A DNA stretch of 64,000 bases, from contig CM042157.1 in NCBI GenBank assembly GCA_023376005.1, forward strand, positions 59,755,421 through 59,819,420, in the 5' to 3' direction. This document shows, in pieces, positions 1 through 9,462 of this stretch (positions are counted from its first letter, which is position 1; each line of letters starts with the position of its first letter). Position numbers and translations under genes: made by a program. The DNA is from Doryteuthis pealeii. Its lineage: Eukaryota > Mollusca > Cephalopoda > Myopsida > Loliginidae. Under the pieces are notes generated by a model. The model made no database searches, was not told where the DNA came from, and saw only the letters and a list, made by a program, of their open reading frames with translations.

Positions 1-17
1 GTTGGTATATATATATA

Positions 18-109
<92 letters not shown>

Positions 110-112
110 CGA
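1..112. repeat. (TA)n then (GA)n microsatellite
   Basis: An interrupted (TA)n tract is followed directly by about 50 bp of (GA)n. It is low-complexity sequence with no coding content. Confidence 0.95.
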
Positions 113-116
113 GATA

Positions 117-1110
117 CTTGTGGTGGAATAAAATCATAAAAAGTTCTCTATAGAACACGGTTTCTCAAAGTGATTAATAGACTCTCCCCAGAGGGGAGAT
201 TTTATAAATAAAATCATAAAAGTTCTCTCTAGGACATAATATATATAATAATACTGGTGTCTTAAAAATACGAATGTTATCATCTTGCAACACAATCTTA
301 GTCAAAGATGAGACCGTTCAAATAGTCAAAGATGAAATGCAAAAATCTAAATCCTGAGTGTCTGGTCTTGTTTATCCGTCGAATTCTTATTTCTTATGAG
401 TGGTATCACCTCACTTAAATAATGGACCATTCCGTTTTTATTATAAAGAAAAAAAAAAAAAATGGACATGCTACAGAAAAAATATAATAAGTAAGAAAGA
501 AAGAAAGAAAAAAAAAAAAAAGAGAGTAGGGGAAAGATAGAGAGAGTAGGTGACTGCGCGAAAACGATAACGCTAATCTGTTTCGATCGATTATAAGGGG
601 AAAAAGAAGAAAAAAAAGAGTAAGAGAGAGTTAAATCAAGATTATTATACTTTTTACATATTGAAGTATTTCGAAATAGCTCTCAAGTAAACATATCAAA
701 CGATGTAAGAATTAAATTATCATAATGTGGTGTATCACGGATTCTGCTAGTAAATAAAATAATACCAAGTCTGAAACAAGGCTTCTCAAAGAGGTCCACA
801 GAACCCACTGGGTGAAGTGTTATAACAATATATAATATATAATATATAACAATAGAAGGTTTGTCTAGAACAGAGCTTCTCTAAGAAGACCATATAAATA
901 TATATACCTGAAACTTTATAAATAAAATCGTAGAAGGTCTGTTTAGAAAATGATTTCTCAAAATGGTTCATATATTCACTTGCGTTGAAAAAATCATAAA
1001 GGTTCTCTTTAGAACACGATTTCTCAAAGTAATTCACAAACCCAAGTGCAGATATAAATAAAGCCATAAAAGTTTTCTCTAAGACAGGAGTTCTTAATGT
1101 GGTCCATATG
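117..1110. repeat. Divergent repeated units of about 60-75 bp
   Basis: Variants of a unit containing AAATCATAAAAGTTCTCT, an AGAACACG-like stretch and TTTCTCAAAGTGATTC recur near 125, 205, 770, 860, 915, 985 and 1,050. Spacing is irregular and (A)n/(GA)n tracts interrupt between 450 and 640. I read it as a decayed tandem array of a short dispersed element. The 93-codon minus-strand frame across 786-1,067 is a translation of these units, not a gene. Confidence 0.55.
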
Positions 1111-1324
1111 CATTTGTCTCCGCTATTCAGAAGTCCAAACCGCTAAGCCATCCTCCATGTTTGAATCCTCAGCTTTAATTATGAAATGCTAATATGCTTA
1201 TTTTTTTATTTTACGTAATAATTTTTCAGACTTGAAAAAATGTTTTGCTTATATTTAAAAATTGTTTTCTTTTTTTCTTTCTTCGTTTAAAATGATTGGC
1301 GTTTTCTTTTTAAATTAAAACCTA

Positions 1325-2060
1325 ATTTATTCAAGACCAAACAAATCAAAAACGCTTAAATAAAAAACACTCGGACAAAACTGCACAAATATAAAATGCT
1401 CTGATAAAAATCACACAAATCAAAAAAGCTCAAATCAAAATCAAGAAAATCAAAAAAACTCAAATCAAAACTGCACAAATCAAAACGCTCAAATCAAAAA
1501 AGCTCAAATCAAAATGAAAGAAATCAAAAAGCTCCAATCAGAACTACACAAATCAAAACTGCACAAAGCCAAAAAGCTCAAATCAAAATCAAAGAAATAA
1601 AAAAAGCTCAAATCAAAATCAAAGAAATAAAAAAGCTCAAATCAAAGAAATAAAAAAGCTCAAATCAAAACTGCACAAAGCAAAACTGCGCAAAGCAAAA
1701 AAGCTCAAATCAACAAAGCTCAAATCAAAATCAAAGAAATCAAATAAGCTCAAATCAAAACTATACAAATAAAAAAGCTCAAATCAAAACTGCACAAAGC
1801 AAAACTACACAAAGCAAAAAAGCTCAAATCAAAATCAAAGAAATCAAAAAATCTCAAATGAAAACTGCACAAAGAAAAAAGCTCAAATCAAAATCAAAGA
1901 AATAGAAAATCTCAAAACAAAACTACACAAATCAAAACGCTCAAATCAAAACTAAAACAATAAAAAAACACTAAAAATGAAAATTACACAATTTAAAAGA
2001 ATTCAAATCAAAACGGCACAAATGAAACTGTTCCCATCAAACCACACAAATTATAAACGT
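1325..2060. repeat. AT-rich minisatellite built from AAAAGCTCAAATC-type words
   Basis: About 730 bp consist almost entirely of short interchangeable words: AAAGCTCAAATCAAAA, TCAAAGAAAT and CTGCACAAAGC. The higher-order period is irregular, roughly 13-50 bp. Strand composition is strongly skewed, with A and C on the plus strand and very few G or T. There is no usable open frame. Confidence 0.85.
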
Positions 2061-2447
2061 ATTGTTATAATTTGTAAATGAATTTTCAAATAAAAATATT
2101 TATAAAAGAATTGCCTTTATTTTTCTTGCTTCAACAAACCTGATTATGGGTAGGTATTTTTCCTTTTGAACATTTAAGCCCGATATTTTATGCTGTGCAC
2201 CATTTTTCTATACAGAGTAAGCCCAATATTTCGGTTTAAGAGAGAACACTTTAGATAGTACGAATAAAAGGCTCAATATCGCAAATATTCACCGCCTTTT
2301 GTTTAATGAAATGACGATCGTGGAATAAATATGTCTGCGCCCTGGAGTGATGTTTACGCGTGTTTCCCGCTCATTTTTTTGTGAATTTGAAGATCACAAG
2401 GACAGGAAATCTTTAGGCCAATAGGAATAGCGGTTTTAAAATTTCAT

Positions 2448-2505
<58 letters not shown>

Positions 2506-2518
2506 AATAAATAAATAA
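2448..2518. repeat. (TA)n plus (AAAT)n microsatellite
   Basis: About 50 bp of TA are followed by an AAATAA-type tract. The 65-codon minus-strand frame across it is a repeat translation. Confidence 0.95.
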
Positions 2519-2697
2519 AATGGACTCTCTCGTCGATTTTCGACGCATGAGTGTTCATCCAGTGAACAACCAACACAGTGATTTGTTTATAGTGGTGAAG
2601 GCTTGTGTAGGACCATTCCACACTTTTTGGCACAGTCGATAGGAAAGAATTGGTGCATCAAGGAATGCCACGAACACAATCAACGACTGACCTCAGA

Positions 2698-2914
2698 AAT
2701 TTTGAATTCAGAGTTATCCCTCTCCTAGACTGGTTAACCACCCAAAGTTAAAGGGCCCAGTCTGCCTTACTATTTAACCCATAGCTCCAGGGAGAATATA
2801 TGGATTCATACCTTTCCCAAGGTATTAGCGCTATGTGAAATGCCAACAGCTTCGTCTAGGAATTGAACTCGAATCGACGAGTCCATTTTCCACGAGTCTA
2901 ACCACTAGCCCACG
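2698..2914 (-). mobile_element. tRNA-derived SINE, family 2
   Basis: Read on the minus strand it starts with an A-box-like TGGCTAGTGGTTAGACTC stretch near 2,910-2,893. A B-box-like GAGTTCAATTCC follows near 2,860, then a body matching the elements at 25,112, 30,215 and 32,530: CTTGG..AAGGTATG, CTATTCTCCC, AGCTATGGGTTAAATAG and CTAGGAGAGG. The last part of the usual 3' tail is missing or diverged. The A and B boxes support an RNA polymerase III SINE rather than a tRNA gene. Confidence 0.75.
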
Positions 2915-3116
2915 TTATATATAGTATTAATCATATTGGATTACTCACATGATTTTTCCTGTACTTTTCCATCGCGCAGTTTTCATTCATTTCGCATGGG
3001 ATAGTCTAATTTTGATTGGTCAAATTGGATGACACATGAATATTCATTTTCATTGCACGTTCTCGTTCAGGGATTATAAGTGGGATTTAACTGTGAATTA
3101 TAGAAATACAAATTGT

Positions 3117-3343
3117 GGTCATTTCCTATAACTCCAACATAAACAAAGGGAAATCACTCTTGACTGATAAATTATTTATTTATTTTCGCATTAAACTAAC
3201 CCTAAACCCTAACCCTAACCCTAACACTAAACCCTAACCCTAACCCTAATACCGTCTTCTTTTTCCTAGTAGATCAATAAATAAATAATTTATCAGTCAA
3301 GAGTGGTTTCCCTTTGTTTTTGTTTGAGTTACAGGAAATAACC
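3117..3343. mobile_element. MITE carrying telomere-like repeats, copy 1
   Basis: A 227-bp element with inverted arms of about 66 bp. The left arm begins GGTCATTTCCTATAACTCC and the right arm is its near complement ending GGAAATAACC. Flanks CAAATTGT and AAAATTGT match at 7 of 8 positions and look like an 8-bp target duplication. The centre, 3,195-3,250, is (CCCTAA)n with variants. An 8-bp duplication fits a hAT-type element, but the ends are not a diagnostic hAT motif, so the superfamily is inference. Confidence 0.8.
3195..3250. repeat. Interstitial telomere-like (CCCTAA)n
   Basis: About eight to nine CCCTAA or CTAAACC units form the core of the surrounding inverted-repeat element. It is the common animal telomere motif but is internal here, with ordinary sequence on both sides. 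Confidence 0.9.
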
Positions 3344-3748
3344 AAAATTGTGGTAATAGTGACTATGCCTGCTAAAATAATTACATCAGGGATGCATAGG
3401 CAGATCAGAACTCTCAGCGAGGAAGGGTGCAACGCTCGTCACAATTGCTGCCACATTGTGACTAAAACCACCAATAGTTGACAGGTTGATAAATGATTTT
3501 AAAAGTTCTGAAAATTATGGCTCTCACTGGAGAAATAAATGACACACTGCTTGATGGAAAAGTACAGCATTTAAGATATTTTGTGACTGTCCTCGATTCA
3601 ATTGCTAAGTTGAACTTTCTGCGAGGAAGAACCTATTTATGAGACATACAGACTTGGATTTACCAACAGCATTCTGTGAACAACTAAACGCCCAAAATGA
3701 CGACCAGGATTCTAACACCAACACTAAAAGTAGAGTTGGGCTTTTGTG

Positions 3749-3974
3749 GGTTATTTCTTATAACTCCAACATAAAAAGGGGAACCACTCTGATTGTCTGA
3801 TAAATTATTTATCTATGTATTGATCTACTAGTAAAAAAGAAATCGGGGTTACGGTTAGGGTTAGGGTTTAGGGATTACGGTTAGTTTAATGGGGAAATTA
3901 TGGGTAGATTAATTAAGAGAAAAAATTCATTCAGAGTGGTTCCCCTTTTTATGTTGGAGTTATAGGAAATAACC
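3749..3974. mobile_element. MITE carrying telomere-like repeats, copy 2
   Basis: A 226-bp element of the same family as 3,117-3,343. Its ends are GGTTATTTCTTATAACTCC and the complement ending GGAAATAACC. A perfect 8-bp duplication CTTTTGTG lies at 3,741-3,748 and 3,975-3,982. The core is TTAGGG-type (3,847-3,885), in the opposite orientation to copy 1. Copy 2 sets the element limits and the 8-bp duplication length. Confidence 0.85.
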
Positions 3975-4489
3975 CTTTTGTGTATTCCACTCACCGACAT
4001 AGCAGTTGTCCCTAGGGGTATGTCAACGTCGTGAGCCAGGGAGGAGTTTGTCTCACCAATAACCAATAAAAATTCATACTTTTGAAAGTTTCACCTACGC
4101 ACCCACTTTCAAATTCTACACATTCATAGTTCGGGAGTATAGTGGCAAAAGTTAGGCAATATATTTAGATGTTATAACAATGCAAAGGCTTTAAGATTCG
4201 GGCGACGTTGTGCCCCACCGAAACTGTTCCCCAGGACAGCATTCCCTCTCTCACACTGTTACATAATCTATGCATAGATTATTGTCAATCCACTGTATTT
4301 CTGAAGGGATGGCCCCTTTTCATATCACGGGCGGGACTTTCCATGGAATATTACAGAAAGCCCGCGAAGTACGTGAAGTCACGTGGGACCAAGTTAACCC
4401 GTTAGTTTCAGATTGGACGTCAGGCAGAGAAGGATATCTGCTTTAGCTGGGTCTCACTTGCACACGCGCGTTGTGTTTAGTTAGAGAAA

Positions 4490-4680
4490 GATGTTTAGTT
4501 AAGTAAATAAAAGTTTACATAAATAATATGGTTTTGTGGTTGATGAATGTCTTGGCAACAAGACTGACCTAGAAGAAGAAATGAATCAAGGACAACCAAC
4601 CAGCAAGAACAGAGAAATAGAAGTCATAGAGAAAGAATAGAAACGACTAGAGATCACCAATGGCCAAAGAAGTAAGTTAT
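4490..4680 (+). mobile_element. LTR-like leader cassette, copy A
   Basis: AAGTAAATAAAAGTTTACAT, then TTTTGTGGTTGATG, a purine-rich AG/AAG leader, and GAAACGACTAGAGATCACCAATGG, here given in its two halves: GAAACGACTAGAG and ATCACCAATGG. The second half matches the minus strand near 24,460-24,480. It resembles the U5/leader part of an LTR-type or otherwise transcribed repeat family also seen at 17,320, 20,690, 24,000, 24,600 and 25,720. No reverse transcriptase lies nearby, so the class is not established. Confidence 0.4.
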
Positions 4681-4792
4681 GCATCTCTCTATCTACCTGT
4701 GTCTATATCTCCCCCTCTCTCCAGTAAAAGAACACTTGTGTATGTACCCAACATGGGTATCTGTGTATGAGTATGGTCGGCCACAAATAGAT

Positions 4793-5264
4793 TATCGGTC
4801 ATATGGAGGTCCGATCTCCCTAACAGGCTGAAGCGACAGTTCTTCCAGGCTGTGGTTGTGTCGGTGCTGTTATATGGCTGCACTACCTGGACCCTAACTA
4901 AACGTCTTGAGAATAAGCTAGATGGGAGCTGCACAAGGATGCTGCGAGCAGTGTTGAATAAGTCATGGAAACAGCACCCCACAAGGAAACAGCTATACGG
5001 TCACCTGCCCCCCATCTCACAAACTATCCGAGTGAGACGGACAAGGCATACAGGGCATTGCTGGAGAAGTAAGGGTGAACTCATAAGCTACGTTCTCCTG
5101 TGGAAGCCAACACATGGTCATGCAAGTGTGGGGCGCCCAGCAAGGACCTACATTGGCCAGCTATGTGAAGATGCTGGCTGTTCCGCAGAGGAGCTTCCAG
5201 GTGCAATGAATGATAGGGAGGGTTGGCGTAAGATTGTTGTCGATACCCGTGCTACATGCGCGAC

Positions 5265-5303
<39 letters not shown>
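4793..5303 (+). pseudogene. RTE-type LINE, 5'-truncated, C-terminal region and (ATG)n tail
   Basis: An open frame from about 4,793 to the stop at 5,266-5,268 reads through FFQAVVVSVLLYGCTTWTL, then KKLDG-like, RMLRAVLNKSW, QLYGHLPPIS, RRTRHTGHCWRSK, GRPARTYIGQLCEDAGC and MNDREGWR. This is the region after the reverse-transcriptase palm in RTE-like non-LTR retrotransposons. The endonuclease and palm domains (YADD) are absent, so this is a 5'-truncated dead insertion. The stop is followed by about 12 ATG triplets, a 3' simple-repeat tail as RTE elements usually have. Related fragments lie on the minus strand at 21,174-21,976 and in the other two copies. Confidence 0.85.
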
Positions 5304-5444
5304 TAACAACACTTGTTTGCCACTGTCACACTACGTACGTATATTTGGAGCTGGTGACAACGCCACAAACATTCATTTTGCTGAATACACTAAAGAATTT
5401 TATTCGAATGACAAGATTTGTGTAATGAAAACTGGAAAACTCTG

Positions 5445-5530
5445 AATTCAAACCTGTTGAACTCTGCTTAAGAAATTGACCTTGTGTCACACCCTACTCG
5501 TGCGGAGGGGTTGGTAAATATATATATTCA
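5445..5530 (+). mobile_element. SINE family 2, 3' tail fragment
   Basis: GAATTCAAACCTGTTGAACT, GACCTTGTGT, CCTACTCGTGCGGAGGGG and TTGGTAAATATATAT match the last 90 bp of the SINE at 25,112-25,405. The tRNA-like head is absent. Confidence 0.65.
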
Positions 5531-5699
5531 CATTGTAAGAAAACACAAATTCACAGTGTAAGAAAATACAAATTACCCTTAATGCCTGCCATATTAATAA
5601 GTTTCCAAATTTATTATGCCAAAGAAATTCACTTAAGTATGAGGGGAAAAGTAATTTTGATATTCCATATTGTCTTTTAAGCTTATGGTCATTGATTGA

Positions 5700-5912
5700 T
5701 CATTATTACCAATTTAATCTTTGAGAGTTTTTTCACACCATATATAACTGATGTTTTTCCCACTCGAGTCTGAGTGACAGCAAGTCTCCTCGGTTCTTCA
5801 GGATTTTTCTTAGTATCTTAGCTGATTCTAGTTGTGGTGTGATTCAGAATGGTTTCAATTCTTGCTCTAATCTCCAGTTCTTGGGGATTATTCCATAGGC
5901 TATAAATATTTG
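5700..5912 (-). pseudogene. R2/R4/NeSL-like LINE, C-terminal fragment
   Basis: The minus strand contains GGAATAATCCCCAAGAACTGG, GAAACCATTCTGAA, AAGATACTAAG and a stretch GACTTGCTGTCACTCAGACT. They align in order with the C-terminal frame and 3' UTR of the fragment at 12,301-12,545, whose peptide reads VVGALGTVPKGLEKGLESL. This copy is frameshifted. The clade is inferred from the GALGxVPK..LE and ARILRRVLE pattern; the reverse transcriptase is not preserved here. Confidence 0.55.
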
Positions 5913-7037
5913 TCTATCTTTTCACTTACTTTTATTTTCACTCTGTGGTCCAAAAAGTGAAGAATCGGTGTCGACCTAAAATCACGTATAAACCGTGAAA
6001 CTGTGAATGTCGGTAAGTCATCGAATCTTGGGCATGCCGAAAACCAACGGATGTTGGAAATATATCCCAGTGAGTCGGATTGTATCGCTGGGATTTATTT
6101 CAAATGACAAATTGCCATCCTTGAGATGATTGAACCCGTATGATCAGATACTGTTTCATTCCCTAACACTTCAAAAATTCTGTGGGCAGTTCCGGAGGAG
6201 GCCACACCTACATCACCCATCATCATTTACTAGAGAGCACAGAATCGCTAAAATGCACTATGTTATGTTTTTTACATACAGATAAAATACAGAAGACTGA
6301 AATGATAATGCAATACCAGGTTGTTGGAAAATTAACAAGCTTTTATTTAACACAGGGTAGAGAAATGTTTCTACCCTAAAAGTGACTTAACTAGTTCAAC
6401 CATGCTGACGCATGTTGTGAGTGGACCAACGTCTACTCACAACCAAATCCAATCCAAAAGTAACATGGCCGAAACCCCATATCCGGGTTCCCATCAGTCC
6501 CTACTGATCAAAGGAGAGCAACTCTCTTTTGTTTAGGTCTTCCTAACACACTAAATGCCAAGAGATATTCACAGTGGAAAATATACTGTTAGAGTGTGTA
6601 GACTAGTGCGAACAAACTACTACCAAGCAAGCAATTTGAAAAAACCTTTCACGAAAATAAGACCATCCAGGATTTTACCTTTCCTAAAAGAATTGCGATT
6701 GTATCCAAAAATATGAATAATTAAACAATAGTTCAAATATAAACTCTTGAAATATGTAAGCCAAGAAAATTTGACGACATACAACTTAGATTATTCAATG
6801 CAGTGTATAAACAAAATACGATAGAGAAATGGGCGAAAAATGTGGCATCGGAATCACCAAGAACTGCACAGGTGTACATTTGTTTTCTACCAAACTATCA
6901 CTACGGGTAATCTGAACATTAGTTACATAAATGAGCGTAACCTCCCCTTGTATGTTTCCCTGTGAGGAAGTCGTTTGTTTTGGTCGGCCATTTTCATTTA
7001 CCGTAAATCTACACTGAAAATACAAATTTGTTCGAAT
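5913..7037. other. No recognisable feature
   Basis: I see no convincing coding frame, SINE box or tandem repeat. Short frames at 6,182-6,379 (+) and 6,795-7,061 (-) have no recognisable motif and are within chance length for this base composition. Confidence 0.6.
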
Positions 7038-7174
7038 TAATACAACTGCATGTTTTAACACGAAAATATCATAAAATGTGTTCTTAATTTTGTTTGCGCA
7101 TTATTTGAAATGAACTTAGTTGATATTAAGAACACATTTTATGATATTTTCATGTTAAAACATGCAGTTGTATT
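7038..7174. mobile_element. Short fold-back element with ~50-bp arms
   Basis: The left arm AATACAACTGCATGTTTTAA and onward is the near-perfect complement of the right arm ending CATGCAGTTGTATT. The arms run through AAAATATCATAAAATGTG and GTTCTTAAT and enclose a spacer of about 35 bp. It is a MITE-like hairpin with no coding capacity. A mariner-MITE-like unit starts immediately at its right edge. Confidence 0.7.
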
Positions 7175-7310
7175 GAAATGAATAATGATTGAAACGTTAA
7201 TTTTCTTCAAAATAGGAGGTGTGTTGAAAAAGTATTGAGAGTGAAGTTGTATTTACTAAGACAGAAATTGATAATGAATGAAACATTTCGTGTCTTTGTA
7301 GAGCATCATT
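7175..7310. mobile_element. Single mariner-MITE-like unit
   Basis: GAAATGAATAATGATTGAAA, TTTTCTTCAAAATAGGAGGT, GTGTTGAAAAAGTATTGAGA and ACTAAGACAGAAAT reproduce one unit of the tandem array at 9,890-10,690 and part of the element at 11,474-11,611. Confidence 0.6.
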
Positions 7311-7311
7311 A

Positions 7312-7358
<47 letters not shown>
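7311..7358. repeat. (TA)n microsatellite
   Basis: About 48 bp of alternating T and A. The IYIYIY peptides read from it are not coding. Confidence 0.95.
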
Positions 7359-7360
<2 letters not shown>

Positions 7361-7737
7361 CTTTGGGTAAACCATAAGCTAGGAATATTTGCTCCATTTT
7401 TCTCCATACATGGAATCAAAAGCCTTGGAGAAATGTACAAATCAAAGTTTTGCCCCGAGATTTTTTGCTCGTAGACTTTTATGATTCGATGGATCGTTAG
7501 AATATGAGAAATTGTGGATTGATTTGAACGAAAACCGTTTTGATTTTTCCAAAAACTTTTCTCTAGATCAGATGCGATTGAGAAAGAGGGCATTATAAAA
7601 TTGGCAGCTATTGCGATTTGAGTTATACCTCTGTAGTTCTTTGTGATTCCGAAACAACATTTTCAGTCTTTCGTCCATTTCTCTATCGTATTTTGTTTAT
7701 TTTTATAATTTTCTTGACTTACATATTTCAGGAGGTT

Positions 7738-7740
7738 ATA

Positions 7741-7804
<64 letters not shown>
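7738..7804. repeat. (TA)n microsatellite
   Basis: About 65 bp of alternating T and A. Confidence 0.95.
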
Positions 7805-7807
<3 letters not shown>

Positions 7808-7931
7808 ATAACAGTACATAGTAAGGTCACTTAATTTTCTAATTTTTGATTTAATTTGATTTTAAGTACAATTGACTTTTCAACTCTTTCTTTGATTTGC
7901 GTTAGTTAAATATAAAGGTTTGATATGATTT

Positions 7932-7935
<4 letters not shown>

Positions 7936-8010
<75 letters not shown>
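7936..8010. repeat. (CA)n then (TA)n microsatellite
   Basis: A CA tract passes into a TA tract that directly abuts the fold-back at 8,011. Confidence 0.95.
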
Positions 8011-8206
8011 GCTGTAGATAGAAAGAAAGTGGTCAAGAATGAACAACTCAAAACAAGTCACAGGGTGAAACGGTTTCGTCTGTGTTCACAGACGGCATCA
8101 GTCATCACAATGACTGATGCCGTCTGTGAACACAGACGAAACCGTTTCACCCTGTGACTTGTTTTTGAGTTGTTCATTTCTTGACCACTTTCCTTCTATC
8201 TACAGC
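8011..8206. mobile_element. Penelope-like fold-back 1 (head-to-head pLTR remnant)
   Basis: A 196-bp near-perfect palindrome from GCTGTAGATAG to CTATCTACAGC, centred near 8,107 with loop CACA. The right arm reads ACTGATGCCGTCTGTG then CACAGACGAAACC, a degenerate hammerhead-like core: CUGAUG, a stem II of seven pairs, and GAAAC, with the usual CUGAUGA A lost. A (TA)n tract lies on the left and another about 35 bp to the right. Head-to-head pLTRs with hammerhead motifs are known in Penelope-like retroelements. The assignment rests on this and on the Penelope-like peptide at 8,542. Confidence 0.6.
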
Positions 8207-8239
8207 ATATCGTCGGATCCTAAACCCATCCACCCTTCC

Positions 8240-8242
<3 letters not shown>

Positions 8243-8272
<30 letters not shown>
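8243..8272. repeat. (TA)n microsatellite
   Basis: About 30 bp of alternating T and A between fold-back 1 and the next Penelope-like block. Confidence 0.9.
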
Positions 8273-8275
<3 letters not shown>

Positions 8276-8410
8276 GATAGGAGGGTTGGAGTAAATCCGA
8301 CAGAATGTGGTAAGGATAAATGGAAAATGAACAATGTGGATTAGTCCACCAAAGTTCAGGTCCCGAGTACTTTCGGCACTTCGAAGTGCAATCATCAGGG
8401 GTGATTTTTT
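8273..8410 (-). mobile_element. Penelope-like pLTR segment
   Basis: On the minus strand it reads the hammerhead core at 8,401-8,362, a GACCTGAACTTTGGTGGACT stretch, and CCACATTCTGTCGGAT (8,313-8,297). The last word recurs next to fold-back 3 at 11,914, linking the two loci to one family. The word ACCTGAACTTTCGTGGACTA reappears at 8,543 on the plus strand, just where the Penelope-like peptide begins, so pLTR sequence is present in both orientations. Confidence 0.65.
8362..8401 (-). ncRNA. Hammerhead ribozyme-like motif, type I
   Basis: Minus-strand order: CCC, CTGATGA (8,398-8,392), a stem II hairpin GCACTTCGAAGTGC, GAAA (8,374-8,371), a very short stem III AGTACT, cleavage-type CTC (8,367-8,365), then GGG pairing the first CCC as stem I. 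All conserved core bases are present. A tiny stem III is the hallmark of hammerheads in Penelope-like elements. Activity is untested and stem I looks short. Confidence 0.65.
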
Positions 8411-8541
8411 TTTTTAATTATATTAATGCGGAGACTGGAAGAAGAGGAATTGATGGGATAGGTGCTATTGGCATTTTAAAATGTGTGTACTGTATTGGAA
8501 ATTAATTTTGTTTAAGGATGTTTGTATTGTTTTATGTATAG

Positions 8542-8696
8542 ACCTGAACTTTCGTGGACTAATTCACGAATTCCACCCAAATATTAAAAAGTTGGCCAGA
8601 AAACTCGAAAAGATCAAAAATAAAATTGTTAAACAGGAGATGTGTCTTTTGTTTAATTCAACATGCATAAATGAAAAAATGCTGCCCAAATACACA

Positions 8697-8701
<5 letters not shown>
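8542..8701 (+). pseudogene. Penelope-like element, N-terminal ORF fragment
   Basis: The open frame includes LNFRGLIHEFHPNIKKLARK and then a basic helix-like stretch, ending CLLFNSTCINEKMLPKYT. An (aromatic)N.TC....LPKYT ending resembles the region just before the reverse transcriptase of Penelope-like proteins. The frame then runs into (CA)n(TA)n, so the reverse transcriptase and GIY-YIG domains are missing. The assignment is from memory of the family pattern and from the adjacent pLTR-type sequence. Confidence 0.5.

Positions 8702-8764
<63 letters not shown>
8695..8764. repeat. (CA)n(TA)n microsatellite
   Basis: A CA tract is followed by a TA tract. It truncates the Penelope-like frame upstream. 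Confidence 0.95.
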
Positions 8765-8767
<3 letters not shown>

Positions 8768-8924
8768 CCAAATGTCCATAGAAGAAATCTTCCTTACGAC
8801 ACAAGTGTTTTATTTTTTAAAAAACCTGTCGCAGTTTGAGAGCTCAATGTGTGCTCTTAATGTTAGAGTCACAGAGCAAATATATAAGTAAAGAAATAAC
8901 AAAAGACTTAGAGATTTAGCTTTA

Positions 8925-8993
8925 TAGTCTATTTCAGGGAGCTTAGACAAAGTCTCTAACTCTCCCGACTCATCAGATGAGTCGGGAGAGTTA

Positions 8994-8996
<3 letters not shown>
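8925..8996 (-). ncRNA. Degenerate hammerhead-like fold and 41-bp palindrome
   Basis: A perfect odd-centred palindrome, TCTAACTCTCCCGACTCATC on one side of a central A, spans 8,956-8,996. On the minus strand it supplies CTGATGA (8,976-8,970), a stem GGGAG/CTCCC and GAAA (8,935-8,932). The positions that should form stem III and the cleavage site do not pair well, so I treat this as a decayed relative of the motif at 8,362. Confidence 0.35.

Positions 8997-9048
<52 letters not shown>
8997..9048. repeat. (TA)n microsatellite
   Basis: About 52 bp of TA between the palindrome on the left and fold-back 2 on the right. Confidence 0.95.
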
Positions 9049-9050
<2 letters not shown>

Positions 9051-9222
9051 GAATAAAAAGGCCTTAAATACCATGGGTATCGTGGTTATGGACCATTTCC
9101 ACTCGCGAGTATGCTCACGAGCTTCTTCAGACCACTGATATATTTTATTTAGACAGGCATACTCGCGAGTGGAAATGGTCCATAACCACGATACCCATGG
9201 TATTTAAGGCCTTTTTATTCCC
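9049..9222. mobile_element. Penelope-like fold-back 2
   Basis: A 174-bp inverted repeat from GGGAATAAAAAGGCCTTAAA to its complement ending TTTTTATTCCC. Arms are about 75 bp with almost no mismatch around an unpaired centre near 9,115-9,155. A (TA)n tract lies directly on the left. The left arm, read on the minus strand, carries a hammerhead-like core (9,135-9,082). The right arm lacks the CUGA part, so the two arms are not equivalent. Confidence 0.65.
9082..9135 (-). ncRNA. Hammerhead ribozyme-like motif, type I
   Basis: Minus-strand order: GTGGT (9,135-9,131), CTGAAGA (9,129-9,123, fitting CUGANGA), stem II CTCGTGAG and CTCGCGAG around loop CATA, GAAA (9,099-9,096), a minimal stem III, cleavage-type GTC (9,093-9,091), then ACCAC (9,086-9,082) pairing with GTGGT as stem I. 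One unpaired base pair-position flanks stem II. Core and stem I are both present. Confidence 0.6.
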
Positions 9223-9357
9223 AAATAACTTTGCTCTGTTTACAATAATTAAACATTGAGCTCTCATACGGAACCTGAACTCTACAACAAACTACTGGTA
9301 GAGAATTAGGACCCACCTAGAATCACCTTGTACCAAGAAACTTGGTACCGCACCAAA

Positions 9358-9359
<2 letters not shown>

Positions 9360-9397
<38 letters not shown>

Positions 9398-9404
9398 TAT
9401 ATAT
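9360..9404. repeat. (TA)n microsatellite
   Basis: About 45 bp of TA with one interruption. Degenerate (TG)n and (G)n tracts follow at 9,425-9,462. Confidence 0.95.
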
Positions 9405-9462
9405 AAACCTTACTCCATATATTTGTATGTGTTCGTGTGTGTATGTGTGTGTGGGGGGGGAA

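Noticed and set aside
3195..3250. Chromosome end or fused telomere
   Set aside because: The telomere-like tract is short, lies between the arms of a MITE with target duplications, and a second copy is in the opposite orientation.
4208..4405. 65-codon plus-strand frame
   Set aside because: No recognisable motif, and nothing nearby supports a gene. It may be part of a retroelement terminus ending near 4,510, but I cannot show that.
8564..8779. IYIYIY/CVCVCV-containing frames across microsatellites
   Set aside because: These are translations of (TA)n and (TG)n; the same occurs at 7,235-7,593, 31,169-31,913 and 33,288-33,689.
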